Source of the DNA: Owenia fusiformis | Lineage: Eukaryota; Annelida; Polychaeta; Sabellida; Oweniidae | Assembly (NCBI GenBank): GCA_903813345.2 | Contig: CAIIXF020000001.1 | Span: 33,562,866 to 33,626,865 of the forward strand | Reading direction: 5' to 3' | Length of the DNA stretch: 64,000 bases | In this document: positions 32,626-44,810 of the stretch, one piece after another | How the letters are laid out: each line of letters begins with the position of its first letter | Numbering within the stretch: position 1 is the first letter of the stretch | The notes under the pieces: model-generated | Databases searched by the model: none | What the model saw: only the letters and a program-made list of their open reading frames with translations | What the model was told of the DNA's origin: nothing | Made by a program: the position numbers and the translations under genes

Positions 32626-33329
32626 TCTAATGTTCATGATCAATACTAAATGTAAAATTTTCACATTTTTCATATTTCTACTATTCATATTGACCAATCC
32701 CCATTCATGTCATCTTAACAGGTCCTTAATCCCTTGTTTTCTAGTCGTATGTGCTTTTATTATTCAGTTTCACAATCTATTGTTTTGCCATGCCAGTTTT
32801 ACATGTTTGCATGCTGAGTTTGTTTTATGTAATGCTTTTTGTTCCTTATATGGTTTGCACATTCACTCAGTTGAGTTGGGGTGTTGCCCCATTACTAGTT
32901 AATGTTGCCTAGAGTTTGTGACTGTACATACACAAAGTATTTCAAATATATATTTTAGAAAACATTTTATATTTGATTCCCACCCAAGGGTCTTCCACTC
33001 ACCCATTAACATAAACAAAACATGAACTCTAATAAAAATGCCAACAAGACTGCAAGGGAAACTTAATCTATGAATTGGACTTTACCATATCACATGTATT
33101 AGTCTCGTGACCAGGGAGGGGGAGGAGGGGGGTTGAGAGACGACCCTCTCCCCTAGGAACATTTTCTGTCAACATCCTGCAATTTTTCACCACTTTACTT
33201 TTCAAGTGTTGTTCGGATGATGCTTTCATTTAATTGCTTGCACTGATGGTTTCTCTTGAAAATTCATGCACATAAGGTGATCTAGTATTTCAACACAGGA
33301 CCCTGAAAGCGCTATTTGAGCTTGAAGTA

Positions 33330-33890
33330 GAAGTATTCATAGTATTACTGTTTGTATTATTAATCTCTATGATTTTTCAATAGGCTAACTCAGTCAGTGA
33401 ATGCAGGATTAAAACACAACACACATGAGTTATTCACCCACCTATGCATGTTATTATTGAAAAACATTGCCATCTTTTACATCACTCCTAAATTATTTTT
33501 GTAAACATGCATTTTAAGAGGTTCATTTTTTCAAAAAAAACTCAAAAACAAACTTCATGGAGTTCCTTACATATTTTACTTGATGAAACATGTGTTCAAG
33601 TACAATGTAACTTTGCATGAAAAATTGTAAAAAAAATGAGGGACGATGGTGAAAATGACGAATGTATTTTGAAAAAGCTTGTTGATGGGTGGATTAAACA
33701 TAGATTATAAGATAATCCAATTGACCTGGAATCTATTCTTTGAACTTTTCTTGAAGATTATAGATTCGCCTTTCCCAAGCATTTACTTTTGACAGCCAGA
33801 AACTACTCACAAAAAAATTATCAACTGTCAAAATTACCAAAAGTCTGTTGCGATACTTTCCCTGCTCCTTTCAAGAAAAATCGATCTGAT
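33330..33890 (-). repeat. Dispersed repeat (copy 2)
   Basis: The reverse complement of 63318-63800 over nearly its whole length, sharing ACTGAGTTAGCCTATTG-type, AAGATGGCAATG-type and GTTTCTGGCTGT-type blocks. Its left half is absent from the copy at 30095-30380. No coding potential. Confidence 0.7.
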
Positions 33891-33935
33891 GGTATCCTGA
33901 TGGAAAGTCAAGAATAGAGAAGAAAATATTGAAAA

Positions 33936-34130
33936 ATGCAACCATCCTTCCTTTCTGAACCTATCCTATCCTTCCTATCTACCCTTGCTTCGTATCCTCT
34001 CCTTCCTATTCTATCCCTTCTTCTTATTCTATTCTATCCTTCTTTCCTATTCTATCCTATCGTTCCTTCCTATCCTATCCTTCCTTCCTTTTTCATCCAT
34101 CCATCCTTCTTTTTCTTGATGACTTAGCTT
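33936..34130. repeat. Pyrimidine-rich low-complexity tract
   Basis: Irregular (TCCTATCC)n and (CCTT)n repeats on +, ending in CCATCCATCC. The 63-codon ORF here is an artefact. Confidence 0.85.
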
Positions 34131-34173
34131 TTTTTGGATGACTTGGCTTATTCTGGATGACTCGGCTAAAAAA

Positions 34174-35010
34174 AGTCTAGATCTGGAGTCTGAAATTGAA
34201 CTCGTTCAATTTCCAAAATCTAGTTATTATTCTTTCTTTCCGAACACTTTTTCTCAGCAACTAGAAGGACTAACTTAAATCTGCTAACATAGTCAACTAG
34301 TTAATGATACCTAGTTTCTGGGAAATTAGGTCAAATGTTTATCTAGGTCAAAGGTCAAGAACTAGGTCAAATCGTGGTTTTTCACTATTTTACTAGTTTT
34401 CGCAGTCGTCCTTCGGTATTTTCGCTCCGTTTTTTTTTCATCATGTTCCTTAGAAAAAGCTTATTGCGAATGATAAACCGTTTTTTGATTACTTTTACCG
34501 ATTTTGAGATATGGCGTCCGAAAAGTAGGTCAGAACATAAAAAGTTCTCTAAATTCAACGTGTGAATCATCAAATAAGTGTAGAATTATCTCAGGAATCC
34601 GAATCTTCCGGTTCGGAAGTTATGGCGTTTTGAAATCTCCAAAATCGCTAAATTTGTTGCCTATGTTAAGCAAATGGGAAAATAAACTTTTTCGAAGTGT
34701 AAAATACAAGATATAGACTGAGTACAGCTTAACATAATGAATGCCTATAAAAGAAGTGGACCTCAAAAGCTACATAACTTCAAAATTTGGACACCAAAAT
34801 GCCTAAGTCAAAATCTAGGTCAAATTCACAGCTTTTCCTTATTTTTACGATTCTGACACTACACTTTAATAATTTGCTTCAATATTTTGTATACAGGTAG
34901 CAAAGAGTGTGCTAATAGTGTTAGCCTTTTGCCATCAGAAAGTATTTTGACCCACTTTTGAGATATGGTGTCTGGAATGTAGGTCAAAATAAAAAGTTCT
35001 CCAAAGAATA
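34174..35010 (+). mobile_element. Hairpin-headed element (copy F)
   Basis: The head is a nested palindrome: CTAGAT...ATCTAG (34178-34223) enclosing AAATTGAAC-TC-GTTCAATTT (34193-34212). It is followed by TTCTTTCCGAACACTTTTTC, AGGTCAAA-rich sequence and ~130-bp tandem units (34500-35005). The 47927-48122 copies of the same palindrome end a similar element. It is non-coding. Bases 35011-35670 show no gene. Confidence 0.55.
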
Positions 35011-35673
35011 GGTCCATTTAACAGACTATTGGTCCACTTAGACTTTTTCCAAAAAACTCATTCTTCCATTTACTTTTAAAACCGATTGCAAATTGTAGAT
35101 AAACCTTTTTTCTTGAAATGTGCCATTTCAAAAAGTGGCATTAGTTTTCAGATTCTTTGAAAAATTGGCAGTAAGAACCCCTATTACAAGACTGTCTGAA
35201 TATGGGTACACACTATGTTTACCCTCAAAATATTATCAAAACTTATCATTATATTGAATTGATTATATGGAACATATAGCATACAAGCATTCGGAGTAGA
35301 ACATTAACAAAATCCAGCTATATATGAAGTTTACTAATGCAAATCTGGAAAACATTGTCATTTTTGTTCACTTTGTCATCAAGTTTTAGCATCGTGCTCA
35401 TTCCCTTTCATTGAAAATTTAACCATCGGCCCAAACTCCCACAAAAAAGATATTGAAACTGTTGAATGCAGAGACTGTGAGGTAGCTTCCCTGCAAATAT
35501 CATCGTTGTGGGAGTGTGGGCTCACTACTAAAACTTAAATTTTGTGATGAAAATAAGGCTGACTGGTTTATGGTTTCAATATGGCTGCTAACCTGGGCAT
35601 AAATGTACACTACATAACTACATGTACCACAAGACAAAATCATATGGAATAACTTGCGATAAGCTAGTTATTA

Positions 35674-37235
35674 TGTCACCACCAAAAGTGGTGACATATT
35701 GTTATGGTCTCCGTTTTTTTTGCGACGGCGGTTGGCGGTTGGAGGTTGGCGTCCGGCGGTTGGCGTCCGGCGGTTGGCGTCTGTAACAATTTCTTACAAC
35801 TTCCTATAACTTAACAAATACTGTTTAGACTGACTTCAATTTTTTTCTAAATCATCTACATGTTCTCAGAAGTTCAAATCTGACTTTAGATTTGACATTT
35901 GACCTTCAATGACCTTCTCAAGGTCAAAAAGGTCTTTTTTCAACTTGCTTCACATTGACTAAATTTTTTTTCAAAATCATCTACATGTTCTCAGAAATTC
36001 AAATCTGACTTTAGATTTGACTTTAGATTTGACCTTCAAATCTGACTTTAGATTTGACATTTGACCTTCAATGACCTTCTCAAGGTCAAAAAAGGTCAAA
36101 AAGGTCTGTTTTCAACTTGCTTCAAATTGACTAAATTTTTTTTTCAAAATCATCTACGTGTTCTCAGAAATTCAAATCTGAATTAAGATTTGACATTTGA
36201 CCTTCAATGACCTTCTCAAGGTCAAAAAAGGTCAAAAAGGTCTGTTTTCAACTTGCTTCAAATTGACTAAAAAAATTTTTCAAAATTATCTACGTGTTCT
36301 CAGGAATTCAAATCTGACTTTAGATTTGACTTAAGATTTGACATTTGACCTTCAATGACCTTCTTAAAGTCAAAAAAAGGTCAAAAAGGTCTTTTTTCAA
36401 CTTGCTTCAAATTGACTAAATTTTTTTTTCAAAATCATCTACATGTTCTCAGAAATTCAAATCTGACTTTAGATTTGACATTTGACCTTCAATGACCTTC
36501 TCAATGTCAAAAAAGGTCAAAAAGGTATTTTTTCATCCTGTTTCAAATTGACTAAATTTTTTTTTCAAAATCATCTACATGTTCTCAGAAATTCAAATAT
36601 GACTTTAGATTTGACTTTAGATTTGACATTTGACCTTCAATGACCTTCTCAAGGTCAAAAAGGTCTTTTTTCAACTTGCTTCAAATTGACTAATTTTTTT
36701 TTTCAAAATCATCTACATGTTCTCAGAAATTCAAATCTGACTTTAGATTTGACATTTGACCTTTAATGACCTTCTCAAGGTCAAAAAAGGTCAAAAAGGT
36801 CTGTTTTCAACTTGCTTCAAATTGACCAAATTTTTTTTTCAAAATCATCTTCATCTTTTCAGAAGTTCAAATTTGACTTTACAAGTTCTCAGAAGTTCAA
36901 ATCTGACTTTAGATTTGACATTTGACCTTCAATGACCTTTTCAAGGTCAAAAAGGTCTTTTTTCAACTTGCTTCAAATTTACTTAATTTTTTTTTCAAAA
37001 TCATCTACATGTTCTCAGAAGTTCAAATCTTACTTTACATTTGACCTTCAATGACCTTCTCAATGTCAAAAAAAGTCAAAGAGGTATTTTTTCAACTTGC
37101 TTCAAATTGACGAATTTTTTTTTCAAAATCATCTACATGTTCTAAGAAGTTCAAATCAAACCTTCTTAAGGTCAAAAGGTATTTTCCAACTTGCTTTAAA
37201 TTGACCAAATTGTTTTAGGTGGTGACATTTTGTCA
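35674..37235 (+). mobile_element. Hairpin-headed tandem-repeat element (copy C)
   Basis: The head hairpin TGTCACCAC-CAAAA-GTGGTGACA (35674-35696) is followed by a GGCGGTTGGCGTCC-rich GC segment (35715-35780). The body has about ten 120-150-bp units with CATCTACATGTTCTCAGAA, TTTGACATTTGACCTTCAAT and AAGGTCAAAAAGGTC blocks (35840-37200). The tail GGTGGTGACA (37218-37227) is the reverse complement of the head start and is followed at once by a hairpin TGAC-ATTTT-GTCA (37223-37235). TTATTATG occurs just outside both ends. There is no ORF. Confidence 0.7.
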
Positions 37236-37458
37236 TGTTAATGCCTTGTTAAGCTTGTTATTATGGTCTTACTAGTGGTTATTATTGAGTAATGGTACAT
37301 GTATTCGATATGGTATTGCAGCTTACACTTAAGTAATGGTACACGTATCCTTGGATTTTAGGCCCGAATACCGAGGTTTATTTTTTTAATTATCGTGTAT
37401 TATTATTTTGTGTTAATATTAGTTAACCATATAACTATTGGCATGATATGATAATCTT

Positions 37459-37663
37459 CAGGCCCGTAGCCAGGATTTGCCAAGGGGGGGTTCGATTTTC
37501 AAAAATTTCTAGGGGGGTTCACATTTGACAATTTTGCCCCAAATATGGCTAAAATCACTTAAAAAGTGCTCAAAATGGTAAAAAACTGCATGATTTTGAA
37601 AGAAATTTTGGCCAGGGGGGGGGTTCGCCCGAACCCTGCGAACCCCCCCTGGCTACGGGCCTG
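37459..37663. mobile_element. MITE with CAGGCCCGTAGCCAGG inverted ends
   Basis: A 205-bp element with perfect 16-bp inverted ends CAGGCCCGTAGCCAGG, G-rich subterminal tracts and ATCTT on both sides (37454-37458 and 37664-37668). A decayed relative lies at 32430-32625. It is non-coding. Confidence 0.85.
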
Positions 37664-37684
37664 ATCTTGTTATATTAATATAGC

Positions 37685-37930
37685 GCATAGGCATAGCCAA
37701 GGGGATGCGATGTGTGTGATCGCACCCCCCCCCCTCCATAACCAATGAAAATAGAACCATTAGATAGAAGAAAAAAGTCTTAAAATGCTTTTTATTTGAA
37801 GCTTCTAGCTCGATTTTGAACGAAGTTGCACCAATTTTTGTAAAATTCAAAACAAATCTTCAAAAACATTTTTTATGCCACGATCGGACCCCCCCCCCAT
37901 CCCCCGACTGAAAGTTGGCTACGCAACTGT
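37685..37930. mobile_element. MITE-like GCGTAGCCA repeat
   Basis: The left end GGCATAGCCAA and right end TTGGCTACGCAAC are imperfect inverted copies. The interior shares GTGATCGCACCCCC and CTTTTTATTTGAAGCTTCTAG with the centre of the element at 14845-15630. A truncated relative with GCGTAGCCAGGAGGG lies at about 40998-41040. Confidence 0.6.
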
Positions 37931-38167
37931 AACGTGTAATCAATACGCTACATTTTGTATGTTCAATTTGTATACTAAAAACTGTTATTAATCCACAAAT
38001 TTAGATGAAGACAAGATAAAAATTTGAATCAAGAATGAAAATGTGTCTAAGTATATGATTCTTAAGGGTAATGCATATTTGAATTAAACAGAGGCGGGTT
38101 AATTTATATTGTGCTATGAATTATGCTATTATTCAAAATTGCAGCTAAGATGCCTGTTTTACGATAC

Positions 38168-39370
38168 CCTGCGTGCAGAGTCTAGTTAAACTACACTAAG
38201 ACGAAGCTCTCTTTTAAGAAGTGAAGTCAAACGAATGCAAAGGGTAGTTTTATGAAAAATATCACGGAAGATGTATTCTAGATATCAGTAGTATTCTCAG
38301 AAATTTATTATCCGAAACGGATAACATCTGGCCACTCAGACAAACAATCGCAGACATAGGCTAAGCTTGTTTATTTAACAGTTAGATTTGTTGACTTACC
38401 GATCCGTATTTCAATCTCCGGGAAGACGTTCTTTTCACTTTGTATTTGCGTGCAGTGTAATATAAGTTGATACTTTTGTTCAAAAATGTACTTTTAATGG
38501 CCATTTTATGCCTTTTATTTTCAAATTATGTTTTGTTTGGATGTCAGTGTGAAAAGTCAAGAAACGTCAACCCCGACTTTAAATTGTTTTAAAATGTTGG
38601 TTAATCACTTATGGCAAATCACAAGGTTGATGATGTCAACGGACCATGATCGTGGAAGGCTATCAATATATCGCATAGAAAATAAATATAGCTAATTTTT
38701 CGCACTGATATGATGATGACTATTCTGGCCAATCGGGTAGATATTTCCCAGTTTTTTCGGGTAATAAAACTATTCATTTCTATCAATTTTACAAACGGGG
38801 TCCTTTGAATGCACATTAAAACTATAAAAGTATTTATTGGGCGTACATACTCGTTCTGTCATGTTACTTACATTTCATTTGCAAGTTGTCCACATATTAA
38901 TCCGGCATTTTGTTTAATCAAATTTCCCGCCCCTTGAGGTTTCCGACTGTAAAACTTAATATTTAATACTAACCAGTGCATCAGTTAATATTTTCAGAAT
39001 ACAAATTTTCCATTTTCATTTCTCTGATAGATAAAGTCTCATTTTGAATCTGTTCGTGTATTAAAGAGTATGCTTTTATAATGCCGTGGTCACATTTGCT
39101 CAGATTTTCAGCACCGGCACCCGGCCGATGAGTATTTTGTTCAAAATTGTATTCAATTCTGAACAAAATACTCAATCGGCCGGGCGCCGTAATGAAAATC
39201 GGAACAAATGTTACCAAGTCATAACTGATGAAAAATCAAATGAGAACATGAACATGGATAATAGGGGAACTATTACGCTGCGTGCAGAGGCTAATTATAA
39301 ACTACGAGAAGAAGAAACTCTCATTAGAGAAGTGAAGTCGAACGAATGCAAAGGGTAGGGTACTATAGAA
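38168..39370. repeat. Direct repeats of ~90 bp flanking a palindrome
   Basis: CTGCGTGCAGAG...GAAGTGAAGTC(A/G)AACGAATGCAAAGGGTAG occurs at 38168-38255 and 39279-39358, about 1.1 kb apart. Between the copies lies AT-rich DNA and the palindrome at 39088-39216. This could be a terminal direct repeat or a local duplication; no LTR signals were found. Confidence 0.5.
39088..39216. repeat. Near-perfect ~129-bp palindrome
   Basis: The arms of ~58 bp include GAGTATTTTGTTCA and CGGCCGGG/CCCGGCCG and close on a ~10-nt centre. Mirror-image ORFs start at both ends (- strand from 39217, + strand from 39086) purely because of the symmetry. It is a foldback MITE or strong cruciform. Confidence 0.8.
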
Positions 39371-39630
39371 GGGGATCATATAAAAGCACGATCTATTTCA
39401 CAACCCCTTTAACTTTTGTTCTTCAACTGTTGCCCTTTGTGCATTTCAAAAATAAAATATCTTAATCTGATTTGTTCCACCTTTCTTTTCGCTCAGTTCT
39501 GCACTATTATTTCCATATGTTGTTTAGGATTATGTCATTTGCGAAATAGCTGTAAGACATTATGAGAATGAATATGGGAGTTTCCACGATAATGTTGTTC
39601 ACATGATTTTATACACATACCTGCATAACA

Positions 39631-40325
39631 ATCGGAGACAGAAGTCTTAATATTGTCCAATAAAAAATGAGAATCTAACATTTAATGATAACAAAAGGAT
39701 TAATTGCTTAGTTCTCTTTGTTTTAGTCTTTGTTTTCTTAAATGCGGAAGTGTACCAACATCACCTAGATTATATAAGAGATCATCTAACAGTCTAAAAT
39801 TGCTTTTAATTGCAAGTTAATGCATTCCGACCAAAATTTGTATACCTGTTATTAGGGGGGGGGGGGCGATGTTACATCACATAACTACAACGTTCATATA
39901 GAAATATACAATAAGCATGTCCGTTTAAAAGCTAAAATTATAAAAACTCATTTCAAAGTCATTCTGTTCATGGAAGCGTCAAGTTATGAAAAACAATGCT
40001 AAACACTCAAACAAATCGACTTGATTACCTTTGAAAACTTCTTGAGAGGAAATGGACAAATGTATTTTTCTAACTCATTAGAACGTCTGTCTGATTGAAA
40101 TACTATTTTTAAATACAAACATAAATGATTTAATCTTGGTCAGAAGTCTGAACATTGTCCAACAAAATAATAAGAATCTAACATTTAATGATTACAAAAG
40201 GATTAATTGCTATATAGTCTTTGTCTTAGTCTTTGTTTTTCTAACGGCGGAATTGTACCAACATCACCTTGATTACAGAAGAGATCATCTAACAGTCTAA
40301 AGTTGCTTTTAATTTCCAGGTTTTA
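39631..40325. repeat. Diverged direct duplication of ~190 bp
   Basis: 39631-39825 and 40136-40322 share AGAATCTAACATTTAATGAT, AACAAAAGGATTAATTGCT-like and AGAGATCATCTAACAGTCTA. A poly-G run lies between them (about 39857-39867). No gene was found in 40326-41940 apart from short unsupported ORFs and the repeat fragment at 40998. Confidence 0.6.
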
Positions 40326-41947
40326 ATTACATTTTATGTATAGACTTTTTTGCCTCTATTCTCATTTTTAAACCTGTTTCTGTTTGCTTATTTAACAATT
40401 GTGATAAATTATCAGTTAGTGTCGAAACCAAAACAATTTTCTACATTATAGTCCCCTCCTCTTGCACTGACTAAATATTAAAATAAGCTAGTCTGATTGC
40501 GAATTTACAAATCCTGTAAAAGTAGCTTCAAACCGCCTTTTAATCAGAGAAAACAATAAGTTAATTCATCTGATTGCGAAAATACGAATCAATCTGATTA
40601 TCTGATCTCCATGCTATTTGATTCGTGCATTATCTACAAGTCAGTCGGGCAAGGGTGAAATTATTTCATTTGAAAACAGAAATAAATATCAGAACCCCTC
40701 TAGCATAACTATTCGGAAGAAATTCATACAAAAAATAAGGTACACAACTGATGAAGGGTCGCACACAATGCACGCACCCCTCTCCTCCTCCTCCGTGTTT
40801 GCCCACACACGACCATATTTGACAATTTTTCTAAAAGCGTTTTCCCCGGGAATATAGGTGTAGCGGTTGCCAGAAGTCACACAGCTTGGGAGTCAGGGTA
40901 TCCTGATCCATGCCTCAACGCCTGACGGGTCTGATATTTAGAGGGGGCGCAAGAATTATTAGGGGGCGGGGTAAACGTGAAAGTTGCCAAAATATCCATA
41001 GGCGTAGCCAGGAGGGGGGGGGGGTGCGATGGGTGCGATAACAATAGGCTTTATATATGCTTTAATGTTTTATTTATCATGATGCTTTTATGTAGGCTAT
41101 TATTTACAGTTCTTTTTGCAATATAAAACTGGTATGTTTATGCAAATTCCGATTGGACTAATATAAAGGGATATTGTTTCATTATGTGGACTTGAGAAAG
41201 TCCGACATACTCATTGCTTTCAACCCAAAACTTAAAATAGGAAGTTATCAAGATCCCAAGAACACGATCGCTACTTAAACAATACGTTTGTAAAATCCCG
41301 GCGATCGAAATGCAATCAAACTTTCGCAATCAGGTGCCTAATTAGTCTTTTGATCTCTAAAGTTTTACGACTGAACATTTCAATGAACTCGTGAGAAGCA
41401 AACGCAATCATCATATAAACATTTTTCTAGTAAATCTTAAATAGAGTAAAACCCAGGGAAAAAGATCGCGTGTTCATAGGAATTAGGCATATTTCAATTT
41501 TGAAATAACAAAAGTCAGTCTCGGAAGAATTTTCCAAGCATTCCCTGCTTCGATGCGTTTTTATTGCAAGGGCCGTTTAGCGCCGATATGAATTCATTAT
41601 AGGGCATTAGGGTTGTGCTTTATTTGTTTTATTTATATAAATGTTATAAAATGTGTACGACACTTTAAATTATTTTTAGGGTTACAATGCATATTTGACT
41701 TTTCCCTCTAAACATTTAAAATTCATCTTTTCTTAGTTTGCTTCAATAAAATTAACATTGGATCCCAGACAGTTATCAAATTCTCAGACATTTGATTAAT
41801 ATAGATATTTGTACTTCCTTTGACCAGTGGTGCTGGTGTGACTGAGATTCAAATCTAATCTGTTTCATTTTTATGTAAATTGAGAGGAATAAAGTTTTAT
41901 TTACAGCGTTTTAACAATCTTAACGTTTGGCGTGCAGCTCAACTTAA

Positions 41948-43972
41948 GGATATACCAGTGTAACCCTTACGACAATGGTGATATATTTTTAAATTACAGA
42001 AATAGAAAATTAACACCCCTATGAAAAGCTCGTTTGTTAACTTCACGTTTTACAAGTGTTCTGTATTAAATATCAAGGACGCAGAATGACGATATATGAC
42101 GCTTTACGACATAGTAATCCATAGCAACTAAGAGATTCTCATTTTCAATGTTGTTTTATCATGACGTCATATAACACTTTTGTTAATGGGTTCTTGGAAT
42201 ATGATACCATTATCTGTGACGTCAGTGACATATTGCCCCATCAACAAATAAACAAACAAATGAACTATACGTCATCAATTCTTCCAAATAATTCAATAAT
42301 TTTTGTATATTCTTGTTTCATTCCAGTTTCTGTCCGTTTCTTTCGTTTATCCCAGTATATGTGTATATGCCCATGTATTACAAATACGACAAATCTAATT
42401 TGTAACTTGCTTCTTATTTCGCTACAGTCTGTATGAGTTTTCATTAAGTTATAGTCTATAGCCTATGTATTGACCAGGGGTATTTAATATCAAAAGGCAA
42501 CTGTAAAATACAGTATTATATTTTGGAATTTCTATAATTCATGTATACACTTATTACACGACGGACACTTAAAGTCCGTGCATGAACATTCATTTATATG
42601 TATTTCTATTGAAATCATTACCTTGTTTCGTTTTTCCTTTCTGTCAAAACAAATACCATCAAACATGTCAAACAAGCCATTTAAACCTTTGTTCAATTTA
42701 TGTTATTATTCTATATTTTTTTATAATTATAGTTACCAGTTAAAAATATTTCCCCAGTGAGTATTAACGAGCATGATCGGACATGCCGGATACAATGCGA
42801 AAAACGTCCATAGCCGTTCACAGAAACACATTATTCGTGTACTACATTCAGTAGACGTATCTTGCTCAAATCCGACAGCTTTACATAAGTGGGGACCTCG
42901 GGGTGAGGAATGCACAGGGAATGTACAACCCCACCCGAAAATCATCAAAAAGCATGCATGCTATATATCACGAGTGAAATCATTCATGCCTGATCTGTGA
43001 GGTTATACATGTACTTGTGAAGGCAGTTCATTATTTAAAGACAGGACATGTTGAGTTTTCACAATTGTTAACCTCAAATGTAACGTTATCCTTTCCTGAA
43101 AAATGAACAGAAATATTAGCATATTAGACTAGGAGTCAAATATGGCTATTATTAGCCATTTTAAATCATCGTTTATTGAATGAATGTCTTACTGGGGCAT
43201 CTAGCCCTCAATTTATTCATAATTTATAATATTTTGAAATGTTGTTTATCATGTGGACTTAGCTAGTTTTTGTTTTTGTGAGCAGTGGATTTTGTTAATT
43301 CTTGAGAAAGACGTCATATATTTAGTTAAATTATGACGCAAATTGACCAGTGGCTTTTGTATCATTGTTAAAGCACACCAATCTTCAACGGCATTTTCAA
43401 GCGTAAAACAGACCGTTGACCCTATGTTTTTTTTATATCAAAATAAACATGAGAACACCTTTTTTAGAATAAGCAAATAAAAAAAATACCACAATCCATT
43501 GGAAATTTGCGTAATTTTCGATTCAAAACGTGTCAAAATGCGAAAATGAAAAAGATATGTTTTTAATGGAAAAACGTTACAAAAATTCACAAATATTGTT
43601 GGGGTAGGGGTAACACTTTAAGTGAAAAAAGTAAGAAAAAATGTCCTGAGTGTACCAATATTCGAACCAATGTAATTATGTATAAACGAAGTTTATATAG
43701 GCTCGAAAAAGATTGTCAATACTCCCTAAATCATCATTTTATCGACGAAATATAGGAAAATATGTTTTTTTGCTTTGGAATCAATGGCGCCTCAAATGTT
43801 CAAATGATGATAACGTCACACCTATTTTCAGAAGCTTCTCATGAAAAAAGTAATCCGTTGATCTACCTTTTTTATTACATTTTTCGAATCGCTACATCTA
43901 AGTCTATAATAAAAACCTAGTTTCGTTGAGATTGAAAATGGTCGATTTTTCAGAGGTTACACTGGTATATCC
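41948..43972. mobile_element. TTAA-flanked TIR element (piggyBac- or Kolobok-like)
   Basis: Inverted ends GGATATACCAGTGTAACC (18 bp, perfect) lie between TTAA sequences (41944-41947 and 43973-43976). TTAA duplication is diagnostic of piggyBac and Kolobok. The 2.0-kb interior has no recognisable transposase. The 75-codon ORF at 42773 and 91-codon ORF at 42161 have no known motif. It is probably a non-autonomous copy. Confidence 0.7.
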
Positions 43973-43976
43973 TTAA

Positions 43977-44505
43977 TACACAATCAAAGGTCAGAATACA
44001 GAAATAAGAACATGCCTTTTATTTGTTATTCAAGCTCGAGCAATATCCCCGTTATAAAACCAAAATAATTACTGCGGTTAGGTACCATATCTTGATTACG
44101 GTAAAGACAGGCCATCTCATTCTGGTATGCCAGAGCCACTCTTACATGTATCTGCCGATTGTGGAAGGATAAAGACAAAGGGGTCGCGGCTATCGCGATG
44201 AGGCCATCCGATTTCTAGGAATTATTTCTGCCTCTCATTCCTTAAACCGGCTTCGTTAAACAGTGCCAAAATATATAAGTCGGAGCCAAAAACAAGACTA
44301 ATTTTTATATTTAAATCCCCTCACCTTGTCAATGTCTATGCCTGCATCTAGTTTTATACAGATATATACACATAGATTACTTACTGGCCATGGACGGGGG
44401 GGGGGGGGGCACAGAAACGAACATTCTGGGGTCATAAGGGATACTTCGGGAAGGGGGAGAGGTGGTGGTGAATAGTAAAGTCCGGGAGTGAAGTTAATGG
44501 GTACT
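43977..44505. other. No gene; one poly-G run
   Basis: AT-rich sequence with a G homopolymer at about 44396-44409 and nothing else recognised. Confidence 0.4.
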
Positions 44506-44810
44506 GAAATCTTTCTTTTGATATTTAGTGCTTGAATGGAGACTTGTTTCCACTCCCCGCATTCTAGTAGAATTTAAATATTTGATCCAAAGGAGTTATT
44601 TTAAATCAAACTTGCATTCCGATTAATTAACACTCCAATGATTGTACCGCTTCACTATTGTCTAAGATAATTATAATGAATTCACGGGACACTATAGTCT
44701 TCCTTTTAAACTTTAGTGGTTGGATGGAGACTTGTTTCCCCACCCCGTACTCTAGTAAATTTGTAAATTTTAAATATTTGCTTTAGGGAGGTATTTGCAA
44801 TCCAACTCTG
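44506..44810. repeat. Diverged tandem duplication
   Basis: 44506-44620 and 44685-44810 share GGATGGAGACTTGTTTCC/GAATGGAGACTTGTTTCC, CCCGCATTCTAGTA/CCCGTACTCTAGTA and TTTAAATATTTG. It is non-coding. Bases 44811-46880 show no convincing gene. A truncated (CCGTCCCTCTGTCC) head like that of copy B lies near 45408-45450. Confidence 0.55.

Noticed and set aside
32558-32902. 114-codon ORF as a host gene
   Set aside because: It starts inside a decayed MITE and shows no motif or splice signals.
33936-34127. Hydrophobic 63-codon ORF
   Set aside because: It arises from a pyrimidine-rich low-complexity tract.
35840-37200. CRISPR-like regular repeats
   Set aside because: Units are 120-150 bp, contiguous and diverged, without unique spacers; this is a tandem-repeat body in eukaryotic DNA.
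38981-39358. Two similar ORFs on opposite strands
   Set aside because: Produced by the palindrome at 39088-39216.
38168-39358. LTR retrotransposon with ~90-bp LTRs
   Set aside because: No TG/CA ends, PBS, polypurine tract or target duplication was found for these direct repeats.
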